In this document: piece by piece, positions 34,527 to 45,400 of the stretch
Layout: each line of letters opens with the position of its first letter
Position numbering within the stretch: the stretch's first letter is position 1
Assembly (NCBI GenBank): GCA_000711775.1
Contig: ARYC01017408.1
Span: 62,001-126,000 of the forward strand
Length of the DNA: 64,000 nt
Reading direction: 5' to 3'
Source of the DNA: Oxytricha trifallax
Taxonomy: Eukaryota; Ciliophora; Spirotrichea; Sporadotrichida; Oxytrichidae
Notes under the pieces: model-generated
The model's database searches: none
What the model was told of the DNA's origin: nothing
Seen by the model: only the letters and a program-made list of their open reading frames with translations
Translations under genes and position numbers: made by a program

Positions 34527-35767
34527 TGAAGCTGCAAAGAATACTAAATGATCATCATATGATCAAAAGAGTATTTCAATTATTTTTTTTATAGAAACTC
34601 AGCAGCAACCACAACATCACCCACAACAATATAATAACCCCAGACCCCTATACAATAAAATGCAGTAGTAACAGTAGATGATCAACCACTAGACATTCAA
34701 CTACAACACTAATCACAAGCAGCAATAGTAATAGTATCAGGGGTATCAGTAAAAGTAGATGAACCAGTAACAGCAATATTAATAATAGAACATTATGTAG
34801 AGAAGAGTCAGTGAACACTAGAATAATGAAGAAGAGGAGGATGAATATGAGAATGCTCAGTAGATGTATCCAATCAAGAGAAAGAAAGAACATGACTTGA
34901 GTGACTATAAACAATATATTTCTCATATTAATGTGTGAAATAGCAGTTAATATATGTAATAATTAAGTTAATAATAGAGGAACCCCCTCTAATTTGATTC
35001 AGATAGACTTTAACATTAAAGTCACTTTCAACAGTTCAATTCAACAACAAATGGTGGATCCAATAAACTAATAATTAAATCAGTTCAAATTTATATAATT
35101 CAATAATATCTGGTTTAGATACAAGATGGGAGATGCCGATGAAGAGGACTATTACTAAAATTCAACTGAGGATAGAAAAATGAATGTTAAAAAGTATATG
35201 CAAGATAATCAAGGTGACAGGAATCATGCATATATGGACATAATTATAATATATTTACCCATTTTAAAATAAGATTATGGACTAGATGAATCATTCGTCA
35301 GGGTAGGAGTCAAATATCAACAACAGAAACATGAATTATGGAGATCAAAACGCCAATCAGTAGTAAATGAGTGGAAGAAACTAGATGTAAGGTAATGGTA
35401 ATTACAGTGCGTTTACTAAGAGTGCTACTTAAAACCTAATTATATAAATGCATAATTAGATTAAATATGATAATTTGACGTCCAAAAGTGGAACTTATAG
35501 ATAAAAGCACTAAAATTAATTTAAATTTTAAGGGGAAATCAGGTTTTTAGACTGGAGGACCTCAAATTGGCAAAAATAGTGCTTTCAAACCTTTTGGAAG
35601 TAACAATTTAAATTATGTTTTTTCACATAATACATTGAATATTATTTAAAGAAACAATATCGGTACAAGCAGCAATAAAATCAGAAACTCGATGAACGTC
35701 TAGTTGATACAGAACTAGCATCAGAGATGAGAGATGCTTGAAAATCAACTCTGGAATAGCTGATTGT
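34527..35767 (+). CDS. Glutamine/asparagine-rich protein, unidentified
   Basis: The main segment, from about 34593, reads ETQQQPQHHPQQYNNPRPLY followed by long Q runs encoded by mixed CAA, CAG, TAA and TAG, then RRVSEHQNNEEEEDEYENAQ and PIKRKKEHDLSDYKQY, a basic patch that could be a nuclear signal. Further segments are GDADEEDYYQNSTEDRKMNV (35130), MDQMNHSSGQESNINNRNMN (about 35285), NLTSKSGTYRQKH (35490), SGFQTGGPQIGKNSAFKPFG (35545) and SSNKIRNSMNVQLIQNQHQR (35670). The stop is TGA near 35730, or near 35767 if a 7-bp repeat (GAGATGA, then GAGATGC) is a tiny excised segment. A possible start is ATG 34527 but the junction to the main segment was not resolved. Low complexity prevents naming a family. 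Confidence 0.55.
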
Positions 35768-36108
35768 AAGATGTGAATGACTTAAGAATTTAAACATATT
35801 GTAACTCTAATATATGTAATATTTAAATTTGACAGGGAAACTATGAATTTATGAGGGACTGAGTGTATCTCAGATTTTATGAATTTTTAGAAATCTATTA
35901 ATCACTTATTTTTATTGATATTTTTAATTTAAACTTAGGTAATTTAATTCAAATTCATAGATTATATAAACTTATAATATGGCAATTTTTTCACTTATTT
36001 TCAATTCAGGATTTGTTTGAAAATTAGTGATGATTGAATTTAAGATTTTAAAGTGAGTTAATTTAATATATAATAGTTGGTATAAACTCTAAAAGGTTGA
36101 AGAGTGAA

Positions 36109-36381
36109 ATGGATAGTAGTAAGAAAGATTTAGCAAGAAAAAGTGCTCTCGCACGCTCAAAGACAGTTCCCCAGAGAACTCTCGCTGGCCAGGCTCAAGG
36201 CAGACCCCAGAGCAAGTAGAACTAGTTATCATTCTTCTCAGAGGAATCACAAGGATTGAAGCTTTCACCAAAGACTGTGCTGGTAGTCTCGTTACTTTAC
36301 ATGGGCGTCGTTGTGCTCCTCCATATTTTCGGAAAAGTTAAGGGCGGAGTTGCCTCACCATCTGGAGCCAGAGATCTCTGA
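36109..36381 (+). CDS. SEC61B: Sec61 beta subunit of the ER translocon
   Basis: Single uninterrupted frame of 90 residues starting MDSSKKDLARKSALARSKTV. Sec61 beta is a tail-anchored subunit of the ER protein-conducting channel. The hallmark block FFSEESQGLKLSPKTVLVVS, followed by LLYMGVVVLLHIFGKVKG, matches the family pattern of Y/F..ES.GLK..P..VLV.SL....V..LH..GK. The preceding 40 residues are basic and disordered, as usual. The hydrophobic anchor spans residues 57-75. A short hydrophilic tail (GVASPSGARDL) follows the anchor and is longer than in animals. No intron or IES interrupts it. The start is the first ATG after AT-rich flank. Confidence 0.93.
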
Positions 36382-36658
36382 ACAATCAATCAATCGCAGT
36401 CCAAAAATGTTAAAAATTCAATTCGAATTACTCAAAAAATGTATAACTCACTTATTTTATAAGTCAATTATGTCAACAAGCCACATTTTAAAAATGATAA
36501 GTCTACATTTTAAATTGTAAAAATATTGTTGAGTGACACACGAAAAGTATCATGAACTTGATAACTAAGCATTCTCGTTAATTTTCATATAAACTTTGAA
36601 TCAATCAATCTATTTTTAGTCGTTAGATATTCTAAAAGTTCACTCCCTTTTTTAAAAA

Positions 36659-37288
36659 ATGTCTTCCCTCTGCGATCGAATTGTGAATTAATCGTTAAGA
36701 ATTATCCTGCTTTCTTTCATCTGCTGCGTAGCAATCACTCTCAACCTTACACACATGTGGAGTTAGTTCCCCCTAATAGATTTATTAAATCTAAAATTAA
36801 AACTATTTCTAGTATAAAAAAAAACTTGCCCCCTAACTCCTACCCCAAAACCCCTGATCATGATTCATTCAAAGTATACTAAAATTTTGTATAACTAGAT
36901 TTCTCCTTGTCAGAAGATATCGGGTAGGGAGAACTTTGAGTGTATAATAGCGCGCACACTCCACATGCGTTGTTGGTATCAAAAATTGTTTTCACTCTAT
37001 TGGGTTGGTGTGCCTTAATAAGAATAGATTCCACTTAATAATTAAAGATATAATTTATTTATATTTTCTGACTTGGACTATTACACTTACTCATCAATCA
37101 AATACACTTCATGTAAAACATTTCAATAGAAATTTATTGGCATACTATTTTAACAAGCTAGTAGTTTTTAATATCCCAATTATAAGAAACTCTCTTTAAA
37201 CATTTATAGTAAATTTACGTTGTCCAATAATTCGATGCCAGAATATTTGTATTAGTTTGATTGGATTATTGTAGTTTGGCTCCTCTGA
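36659..37288 (+). CDS. Putative secreted or membrane protein, unidentified
   Basis: ATG 36659 opens MSSLCDRIVNQSLRIILLSF, continuing ICCVAITLNLTHM, a signal-anchor-like hydrophobic stretch. The frame is open for 209 codons to TGA 37286-37288. Inside, CACATG occurs at 36752-36757 and 36962-36967, 210 bp apart (a multiple of three), so the frame stays open with or without removal of that segment; removal gives 139 residues. With only TGA as a stop, an open frame of this length is not proof of a gene, and the 3' half has weak codon bias. The 5' end is the most convincing part. No homologue recognised. Confidence 0.4.
36758..36967 (+). other. Probable IES with terminal inverted repeats and a C4A4C4 motif
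   Basis: Pointer CACATG at both borders. Next to the pointers the ends are mutually inverted (TGTGGAGT on the left, ACTCCACA on the right). The interior holds CCCCAAAACCCC at 36843-36854. It resembles a decayed transposon-derived IES. Confidence 0.5.
36843..36854 (+). repeat. Telomere-like C4A4C4 motif
   Basis: CCCCAAAACCCC is one and a half units of the hypotrich telomere repeat. A second copy with the same TA prefix lies at 51116-51127. Confidence 0.8.
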
Positions 37289-37464
37289 TTCTAACCACTG
37301 TTTTGAATAGTAATTAAAGTTAACTTATACTTTATAATTATAATTCTATTACCTTTTAGTCTAAATAATTTAAATATTTATCAACCCAAGTAACAAAATA
37401 AAAGTCAATATATTGATAATTTTCACTCCAAATCTCCTTAAAATCAGGTATTTATCCACTAAAA

Positions 37465-39165
37465 ATGAAAGTTAAAGGTAAATTAAACAAAACTAGTAGC
37501 ATCTAACCAAAATAAGAAAGTCCCATAGATTAATAAGATGATAATTAAAATTAGACACCAAATTTAGCTGACAAGGATCATGAAGATAGCAATTAAGTGC
37601 TTGTTAAATCTGAATTTGGACAGGAAGCGGGAGGTGTTCAGGAGAATCATCATAAATCACGTAAAAGCAAGAAAGCTTCTAAGAAAGAGAAGAAAAGTAA
37701 GAAATCTAAGAAAAACAAGAAGAGAACCAAGAGAGATCACGATGATTATGAGGATGGAGAGTAGGGCGAAAACGAAGAACAGATTAAACTGGCAAAGAAA
37801 AGAGTAAAAACTGAGAGAGATCAAGGTCAGTATAATTATGATAATGATTCAGAGAAAGAACTCAATGAAGATGAGATAAATATAAGAGAACTTGAAAAGC
37901 AAATTGAAGAGCTAAAACAGGATTGCGATCTTCAAGATCAGGTGATCGACTAGAGAGGAGGGGTAGGTGAAATGTCTACTAATGCAGAAAACAATGAAGA
38001 AGAGTAAGACTAAAATGATGAGAGTATTTCAAATGATGAAGCTGATAAGTACACTCCAACTGCAATTAACACTACTCAAGTGGTGAAAACTGAATTTAAA
38101 AAGAGGATAGAGATCAAGAGCATACCTACCATAAATGTCAATTAGGCTAAATCTAAGACCAAGAAGGAAGAGAAAATGCTTAAGAAGTTGGAAGAGGAAA
38201 GAGCAGAACAAGAAAAACTCAAGAAATACAACGATTAACAGAAGGAAATCTATCAAAAATTCAAGCAGCAGGATCTCCAGAAGTAGCATCGTAGATAAAA
38301 CGCTTATAATAACAACGAGGAAGATAATTTGACTACTGAAGTTGATCAATTGATAAGAAAAATGAAATGTGCTATTGAACAGGATAAACTGGCTTGTATA
38401 AACAAAGCACCAGCTGTTTTTAGATTATAAGCAAGCAAAGAATGCTACAATTTAATTCATAAACTTCCAGTTCAAGAGAAATTCTTGGAATAAAATGGCT
38501 CACTTTACATCGCTTAATGGCTTGACATAATGCCAAATGGACATTTTCCCAATGTAAATCTGGTGGAAGGTATGTTAAAATGCATAGATGGAATTAGGTT
38601 TGATGAGGAGCATCTGCTTGAGTCAAATTTAGGTTAAATCTTACAGTATTACTCTGAAGGAATAGCAGAGACAAATCTACAAGTGAAAAGACTGGCGAAG
38701 TCTATACTTGAGAAATGGTTCAGATCCATCTATAAAATTCAGTCTAACTACGATTAAGACCTAGAGTTTGATAACAACTACAAAGAATTCCAGAAGAAAA
38801 TTTTGAAGCAAAAAAAGCAAATCAAAAATCAAGACGATTAGGAGAGCGATGATGATGCTAAAAGGAAGTCTAAGAAGTCAGAAAGCACGAAATCAAAGTC
38901 AAAAGACATGTAGAATTTCATGAAAATCAGTAATTAAAGCACTCGAAATAACAACCCCTTTCCTGTTTTACTGCCAGAGAGGAATGCTTTTGATTTTACG
39001 AAGAGGCCTGAACGTAGAGAAGAGGCGACTTACAATAAAAAGAAGGAAACTGATAGTGGTAGGTACAAAATCAAAAGGATTTTAGATACTATGAAGAAAA
39101 AGAATGAGTAGAGTAAGAAAATTGGGAATGGGTTTTAGGGGTATGAACAGGCCGATTATTCTTGA
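37465..39165 (+). CDS. IWS1: Transcription elongation factor IWS1/Spn1
   Basis: A single 566-residue frame from ATG 37465 to TGA 39163-39165, uninterrupted by introns or IESs. IWS1/Spn1 binds Spt6 and travels with RNA polymerase II, linking elongation, chromatin and mRNA export. The first half is highly charged and disordered, with K-rich runs (SRKSKKASKKEKKSKKSKKN) and acidic patches. The conserved TFIIS N-terminal-like helical domain is at about residues 315-425: CINKAPAVFRLQASKECYNL, VQEKFLEQNGSLYIAQWLDI, PNVNLVEGMLKCIDGI, NLQVKRLAKSILEKWFRSIY, KIQSNY. This matches the family order of L..LP, then L..SGI...V.L, then AK.LI..W.R.I. The C-terminal tail is basic (ERNAFDFTKRPERREE, YKIKRILDTMKKK). 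The length is comparable with other IWS1 proteins. Confidence 0.9.
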
Positions 39166-39704
39166 TTAATTTAAATTAAATGAAATGATATCTAATCCAA
39201 TTTCATATCTCCGATCGAATTATTAGATAATAACATTTATATTTATACAGTGTGATTTTGCAAATTGTTAACTGTGAAATTTATGCATAAAAATCTATGA
39301 TTATAAATAATAAAAGAATTTTACATAATTATTTATTAATTTTTCGATCATCTGTTATTACAAATACCATTTCTTATAGAGGTGATCCTTAAGATGCATA
39401 ATTACTGTTCAATCTTTACTAGTACAAGGAATAATATATATGAATCAACAATAGCATCAAAACTTTTCTAATGTCTTGTTTTATGTATAGAAAAATATGA
39501 AATCAAAATAAATTGTAGACTATAATTCAAATATTTAAGCACATTACCTCATTTGAAATGACATTTTTAAAATTAAATTCAATAAAATTCTAATTTTATA
39601 TAAATCAATACCAATAACATAAGTAAAAAAAACATTAAATTGCAATTCTGTGATAAAATTATAATTTTATTGATTAAATTTTCTAGAAAACTAAACAATA
39701 ATTA

Positions 39705-40984
39705 ATGAGCAATAAAAGGTCAACTTCAATGATGCCATTTGGGGGCAATGGTAGAGGGGGTCAAGGGAATTCCTCGGACTAACTTAGTCTATTCAGAGGT
39801 GGAGGAGATCCTTTTTAAGAGATGGATCGAATGGCTTAGAAAATGATGAGAGACTTTGACATGCCAAGTAAGTTTAAAAACACTTATAAATACCTTAATT
39901 TCAATAATACTTTCTGTTAAAAGAGGAAAATCTTTAATAAAATTTTCAAAACACGATAAGCCTTAGGCTAGATTTTTTATGTTTTGTGTACTTTTTTGAA
40001 TAGTAACTTATCTTATTATATAGTGATGAAAGCTTCTAGTATGTTTGGAGGTAGAGATCCCTTCAGAGATGATCCATTCTTTAACAGCGATATGAGATCA
40101 GGTGGATTTCAAGATATTGAGAGTAAAATGATGAAAATGATGTCAAATTCTAGAAAAATGTAAGTTTTTAAATCTTAATAACAAAGCAAACTTAATTATA
40201 ATCTTGTAGGATGGAAGATGTACCTAGAATTGGGTCAAGCAATGGTTAAGGTCAATTTGTTTCCTAAAGTTATGTAAGCTCCACTGTATTAGGTCCTGAC
40301 GGTCGGCCAATTCAGCAAAAGTATGGATAAAAGGTAGCTGGAGCGATAGGCAATGGAAACAAAGTAATTGAGAGACAACAAATGTATGATAATTCAGCTA
40401 CTGGCCTATAAAAAGCAAGTCATGAAAGAATGCTAAATGGTCAAGGAAGAAAAATTGTAAAGGAGAGAGTAGGACAAAACTAAAACGCCCATGATTTCTA
40501 CAAAAACCTGAGGGAAGAAGAGGCTCATGAGTTTGACAATCGATGGGATTAAGCTGCTCGCTAAGTTGGATTACCTACATCTTCAGCTAACAACAGATTG
40601 GGCTATGGATTGAATTAATAGAGTTCAAGTTTCGGTGGAAACTAAAGATAAAATTTCCCACCATCCAATGCCATTCATTATGATGATGGTAGACATGGAG
40701 CATATGTAGATTAAAGAATGCGTGACCCAAATATGCCAGTAAACTTTAACAGAAATTAAAGAGCTGCCATCGATATTTCACCCACTTAACCTATGGAGAG
40801 AGGTGGTATTATGTATTAAAATAACAATATTTAGAGACCTACTAATGTTCAAAATAATTAACAATTGGCAATCTCTGATGGGAGATAAAACAACATGAGA
40901 GCAGTCAATTAGGTGAGACCTCAAGCTTAAAATAATAATAATTATAATGTTCCTAAAGCTAAGGGACCCGCTAAAGCTTTCTGA
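39705..40984 (+). CDS. MLF1: Myeloid leukemia factor (MLF) family protein
   Basis: ATG 39705 to TGA 40982-40984, two introns, 357 residues. MLF proteins are small adaptor-like proteins linked to 14-3-3 binding and stress or chromatin functions in animals and found widely in protists. The N-terminal segment MSNKRSTSMMPFGGNGRGGQ is followed by MMRDFDMP, MFGGRDPFRDDPFFNSDM, the typical DPFF motif, then YVSSTVLGPDGRPIQQKYGQ, VIERQQMYDNSATGLQKASH, GRKIVKERVGQNQNAHDFYK and EAHEFDNRWDQAA, which follow the MLF core order (S.S.....G.P......, R...DS.SG..K...., R......R....E....F, then F...W). The C-terminal 120 residues are N/Q-rich. Both introns are GT-AG and keep the frame. Confidence 0.85.
39868..40023 (+). 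other. Intron 1 of the MLF gene (GT-AG, 156 bp)
   Basis: GTAAGT after ATGCCAA and ATATAG before TGATGAAAGC. Splicing gives DMPMMKASSMFGG in frame. An IES lying within it cannot be excluded. Confidence 0.75.
40160..40209 (+). other. Intron 2 of the MLF gene (GT-AG, 50 bp)
   Basis: GTAAGT after AGAAAAAT and TTGTAG before GATGGAAG. Splicing gives NSRKMMEDVPRIGSS in frame. Confidence 0.8.
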
Positions 40985-41231
40985 ACTTTCTGAAGCTATA
41001 TAAATTTTATGGATTATTTGCTATTTTATGATTCAAACAATAGGTTTATTATTAATTTAACAAATAGATTCCCATTCAATTGAAATTTTAAGACTTTACA
41101 ATGCTTATTTTAGGGGATATTAGCAGAGTTTTAATAAAACGTGTTGATTTATTAGCGATTCTTATTCAATGAATCCAAAAGATTTCTTATTTTTGATTAT
41201 ATATTTTCAAACCTTTTTTCTTGAATGAATC

Positions 41232-42273
41232 TCACAGCTCTTCCCCATTGTTAAAAGCTCTTTCCCTTCTAATTCTATTTCTTCTCTCCCTTGGACTCTC
41301 TTCCCCTGTGTTTTGCTGACTGTCAATGACTACAGCTGGAGCATTTCCCTCATTCATATGTAACTTCATGTCTTCCTCAGCTTTTTCCTGCTCTTTGCTT
41401 TTATTTATGATTTCCTGGGGTTTCTTAAGTATCATGTCAGAAGTCAGATATTGTCCTACAAACTTGGATTATTCTTCTGGTGAGATGTGATCTCCAAACG
41501 TCAATTCAGCAGGTCCAGCATTTAGTATAAAATATGCTAAGATAAAAGTTGTACTATTTTATACTTTTCAATGTACTTCATAATCAAAGTAATCATAGTG
41601 TAGATATTCTTTTGGGTAAGTGAAACGTAAAGCTAAATACAACGATACTAATAAATTGTAGATTAAACTCATTACGATATTCAATAGCCAATACTTCATC
41701 ACGTGATTTAAGAAAATCAACTGCCTTCATTAAATCTTTATGTGATCCAATCTAGAACACTCCATAGTATGTGCTAAAGAACTTAATTGATATCTTATTT
41801 GCTGTTATAACTAAATAATATCATAATTGAAAATTTATTAAATAATTAACAAATTTATGTTTATAATAAGATATCTGATTGTTTCTTGAGTTGATCTTTG
41901 ACTGCCATGTGGCAGAGCTGCTTAACACCCAGTTTAGTGTAGTATTTTTCTCTGAAAGACACTATAAATATGTCGTTGGTGTCCCAGTATTTGGGGGGTT
42001 CCTAAAATAATAGAATATGTTAATGACATTTTTTCGATAAATTTCATAAAATTATCGGTAGGTATTCTCAAGATTATTATTATTAATGTGATGAATAGAT
42101 TATAACTTATTTATGTTTATTTTAGGAATGATTGAGAAACCTCCTGATATGATTGTAGATTTTATTATACTTACCGTAGGAGCTGCAAATTGTTAAGCAT
42201 TAGAAACAGAAACCAAAGATAAAATTAAGAAGAGAGCGATTGATGCTAAACCTAATGATAGTTTTGAAGTCAT
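41232..42273 (-). CDS. Protein with signal peptide, unidentified
   Basis: Minus strand, from ATG 42271-42273 to TGA 41232-41234. The N-terminus MTSKLSLGLASIALFLILSL, followed by VSVSNAQQFAAPT, is a textbook signal peptide with a likely cut after SNA. A GT-AG intron (42002-42174) joins it to EPPKYWDTNDIFIVSFREKY and KLGVKQLCHMAVKDQLKKQ. Then come KFFSTYYGVFQIGSHKDLMK, AVDFLKSRDEVLAIEYRNEF, a hydrophobic segment, LAYFILNAGPAELTFGDHIS, and a highly charged tail ending RERRNRIRRERAFNNGEEL, so the mature protein may be membrane-anchored with a cytosolic tail. Two further gaps (about 41770-41870 and 41540-41650) are IESs or introns whose borders I could not settle. Family not recognised. Confidence 0.65.
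42002..42174 (-). other. Intron (GT-AG, 173 bp)
   Basis: On the minus strand GTAAGT follows CCTACG and TTTTAG precedes GAACCCCCC. It joins the signal peptide exon to EPPKYWDTND in frame. Confidence 0.7.
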
Positions 42274-42498
42274 TTTTAAAATCTTAATATTTTTATTATA
42301 ATTTAATTCACAAATTTGTATCTTTCTAGTAAATTCCAGAAATTTTATTAAAGATTAATATTATATCTATAAATATTTATAATATATTCTATAATATAAA
42401 TTATAAATTATGAATGAATGAAACTTATTTAATTATATTGTTGAGATTTAATTTAAATTTACAGATTATAGTATAATATTTGAAAATAATTTAAAAAT

Positions 42499-45400
42499 AT
42501 GGATTTCTACGGAAAGATTAAAGAATTGGAGTACATCCACTCAAAAATGTAAAATATTAACAGAATTTCAACATTGCTTTTCTATATAAATATTCATATT
42601 TGAAATTGTATTAATATAGAGAGGCAGAAAGATTGAACTTAGAGAGAAAAATAGATCAAAGAAAGGAATATTAGAAGGTTTTTTATTATAAATATAAGAA
42701 TGTATTAGAAGAATTAATAAATTAAATAAATGCTTTGAAAAGTTTTATGTTATAAAATAAAGAATTTAATAAATCTATTATTAAAATTTGAAGAATAAAA
42801 TAGTTTTTTACTAAACATTACCTATCTATATATCTTATATATATATAATGAAGATTTCATTGTTTATAATTGATAATCTAAAAACCGAAAACTCTTTGAA
42901 TGTAATTAATCAGTATTTTATATATATATTTTGAAAATTATTAAAAGTTTCCCCAATTAACTATAATATTTAATGATATGATATCAGAGCACAGTAAGTT
43001 CAAATAATTACATTAAATTTAAAATAAATTGTCTTTTCTTTAGAGAGATAAACGATGAACTATAGAAAATTGAATAATTGAGAGTGAGGAATTAAGCAAG
43101 AAATGAGCAACTATAACATAAAAATATAATTTTTTGAAATCTAATTTATTCATTAATATTATTGAGTGATCTTAAAATAAAAATAATAATTTTACTTCAA
43201 AGAGTATAGTAGACATTAAGTCAAACAGTTTAAAATGAATCTCTTACTAGAACCCGTTTATCACTAGAAGAAGCAGATTATTTATTAATTAATAATTATA
43301 AATAAATTCTTACTCATTGCTTTATGAATCAATAAACACAGCATATTAAACATGAAATTATGTATAATTAAGAAGCGAAAAAGAATTTCTTGAGAGATCT
43401 GAACAAAAGAGACCCCTAATGGAGAGACAAATTGAGAGCCCGTAAACATGATGAAATCCGCAGAATGGAACTAGCCAAAGATAAATTAGTCAAGGAACTT
43501 CAAGAGAGACATTTATATTTCCATTTCTATAATTAAATTTTATGAAATCATCAATTAATTAAAACTAGAGAGAGACACAAACAGCTGTAGGAGGAGCAAT
43601 ACTTGAATGAGAAACTGCGTATAATGCGTGAAGAATACGATGATAATCAATCACAATTGAATTTAGTGGAGAGAAGACGCAGAGAACTGCAACTTCAACA
43701 AGAAATAGGCTCTAAACAGAGGGAACTTGACACTATTGACAGGTAGCTTGAAGAGAATAGACCTTCATAGTTAATCAGTATTTATATAAAATAGACGTGC
43801 AGAAGAATCAATGATTGAGAATGAGCAGAAATACTAGCAAGTGGATAGGGAAATCTAACAGTAAGAAAACGTCAACAGAATCAATAGGTAGAAATAGGGT
43901 TAACAACAGCAATATGAATAAGTCTAAATTAAGCCAAAACCTCCTAGTGGCAATATATTTTTCTATATAAAATCTTCGTAAACTTATTTGTTATTGGCAA
44001 GGAAAACATAGGAAAAAAGCAGAAGAAAGAAAGCGCAATTTAAGAGGAGAAACAGCAATAAGCAGCTAAGAATCAATTTGACTTCAACATGGGTGATGAC
44101 TAGCAATAACAAGAAGAAGATAAGAACAATCAAAGTTTCAACAACCACCAGGAGGAATAATAATATCAATAGACTCAGCAGTTTGGTGCTAAATAACAAT
44201 AAAATCATGTAATTACATAATATTTTTATATATGTGGTTTGTTTACTAACAATTATAATATATATATATATAAAAATAACAAGACAAGTCATTTAATTAA
44301 ATGGAGAGCAGCTTCAACTCAAACAACCAAGATAACTATTTCAATTAAGATCCCTTTAACAAAACTCAGTTTATATATTCATATATATTAATAATTTATA
44401 ATAAAACTATATTTAATTATTAAATAAGCTCTTGAATACATTTAATCTCTTTTCACCATATAAGAATAATATAATATTGATAATATATTATTAATAATTA
44501 TGATCTATTAATTTAATAATTATATTTCTCAGCAAAGCAACCAGAACAAACACTCTTAACAACAATAATAACAAGACTTAAACAATTCCTTCACCAAGCA
44601 GCAAAGTTTCAACAAAAACCGTGCTCAGCACACTTTCTCCCCTGCAAAGTCAAATATCCAAGAAGAGCAGGTTGATGATGAGTTTGACGATTTCTTGGAG
44701 AGAAAAGGCAGTGAGAAGGAAGTTGACTATCCCATAGTGAATAAACCATTAGATCCACCTAAAGAGAAAAACAACAAAGAGTTATAGAAGAAAGTTGTCA
44801 AAGAAGAAATCAAGATAAAACCTCAATAGAAAATGGAATAAACACAAGACAAAGTGTAACCACAGGCATAGGTGAAACAATAAGATAGTGTGAAAAATGC
44901 AACTCAAAGCACCAGTAAGTCACATACAGTTGGTGGCAATAATAAAAAGCGCACATCTGACTTAAGAAAGTCTAAGGAAAGTATTGTGGATGCAAACGGC
45001 ATTAAGTAGGTTGGTGCTCTTGACTTTGAAGATGAGGAAGATGTAGAAGAAGAGGAGGAAGAAGAAGAATATGAATACAATGAAGAAGAAGATGATGATG
45101 AGGAGGAGAGAAAGACCGATAGAAATAATGAAAAAATATAAGTTTAAAAAAATGCAAATTAATCCCCATCAAAACTCCAAAGAGCTTCACCAGTCCCACC
45201 TCTCAACCTAGACCCCTCCAACTTAATCAAGCAACAGCAAGAATAGAAATAGAAATAAGAACTAGACGCAAATGATAACGAATATGATGAGGAAGAGGAG
45301 GATGAAGATGAGTACAACGGTGAGCTTGATAACGAAAAAGACTACGATGTGGATGAAATAGCAATTAAAATAGCACCAAGCAATAAGATATCTGATACTT

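Noticed and set aside
36843-36854. True telomere or somatic chromosome end
   Set aside because: Only 12 bp, embedded in ordinary sequence on both sides; a germline-internal motif is the simpler reading.
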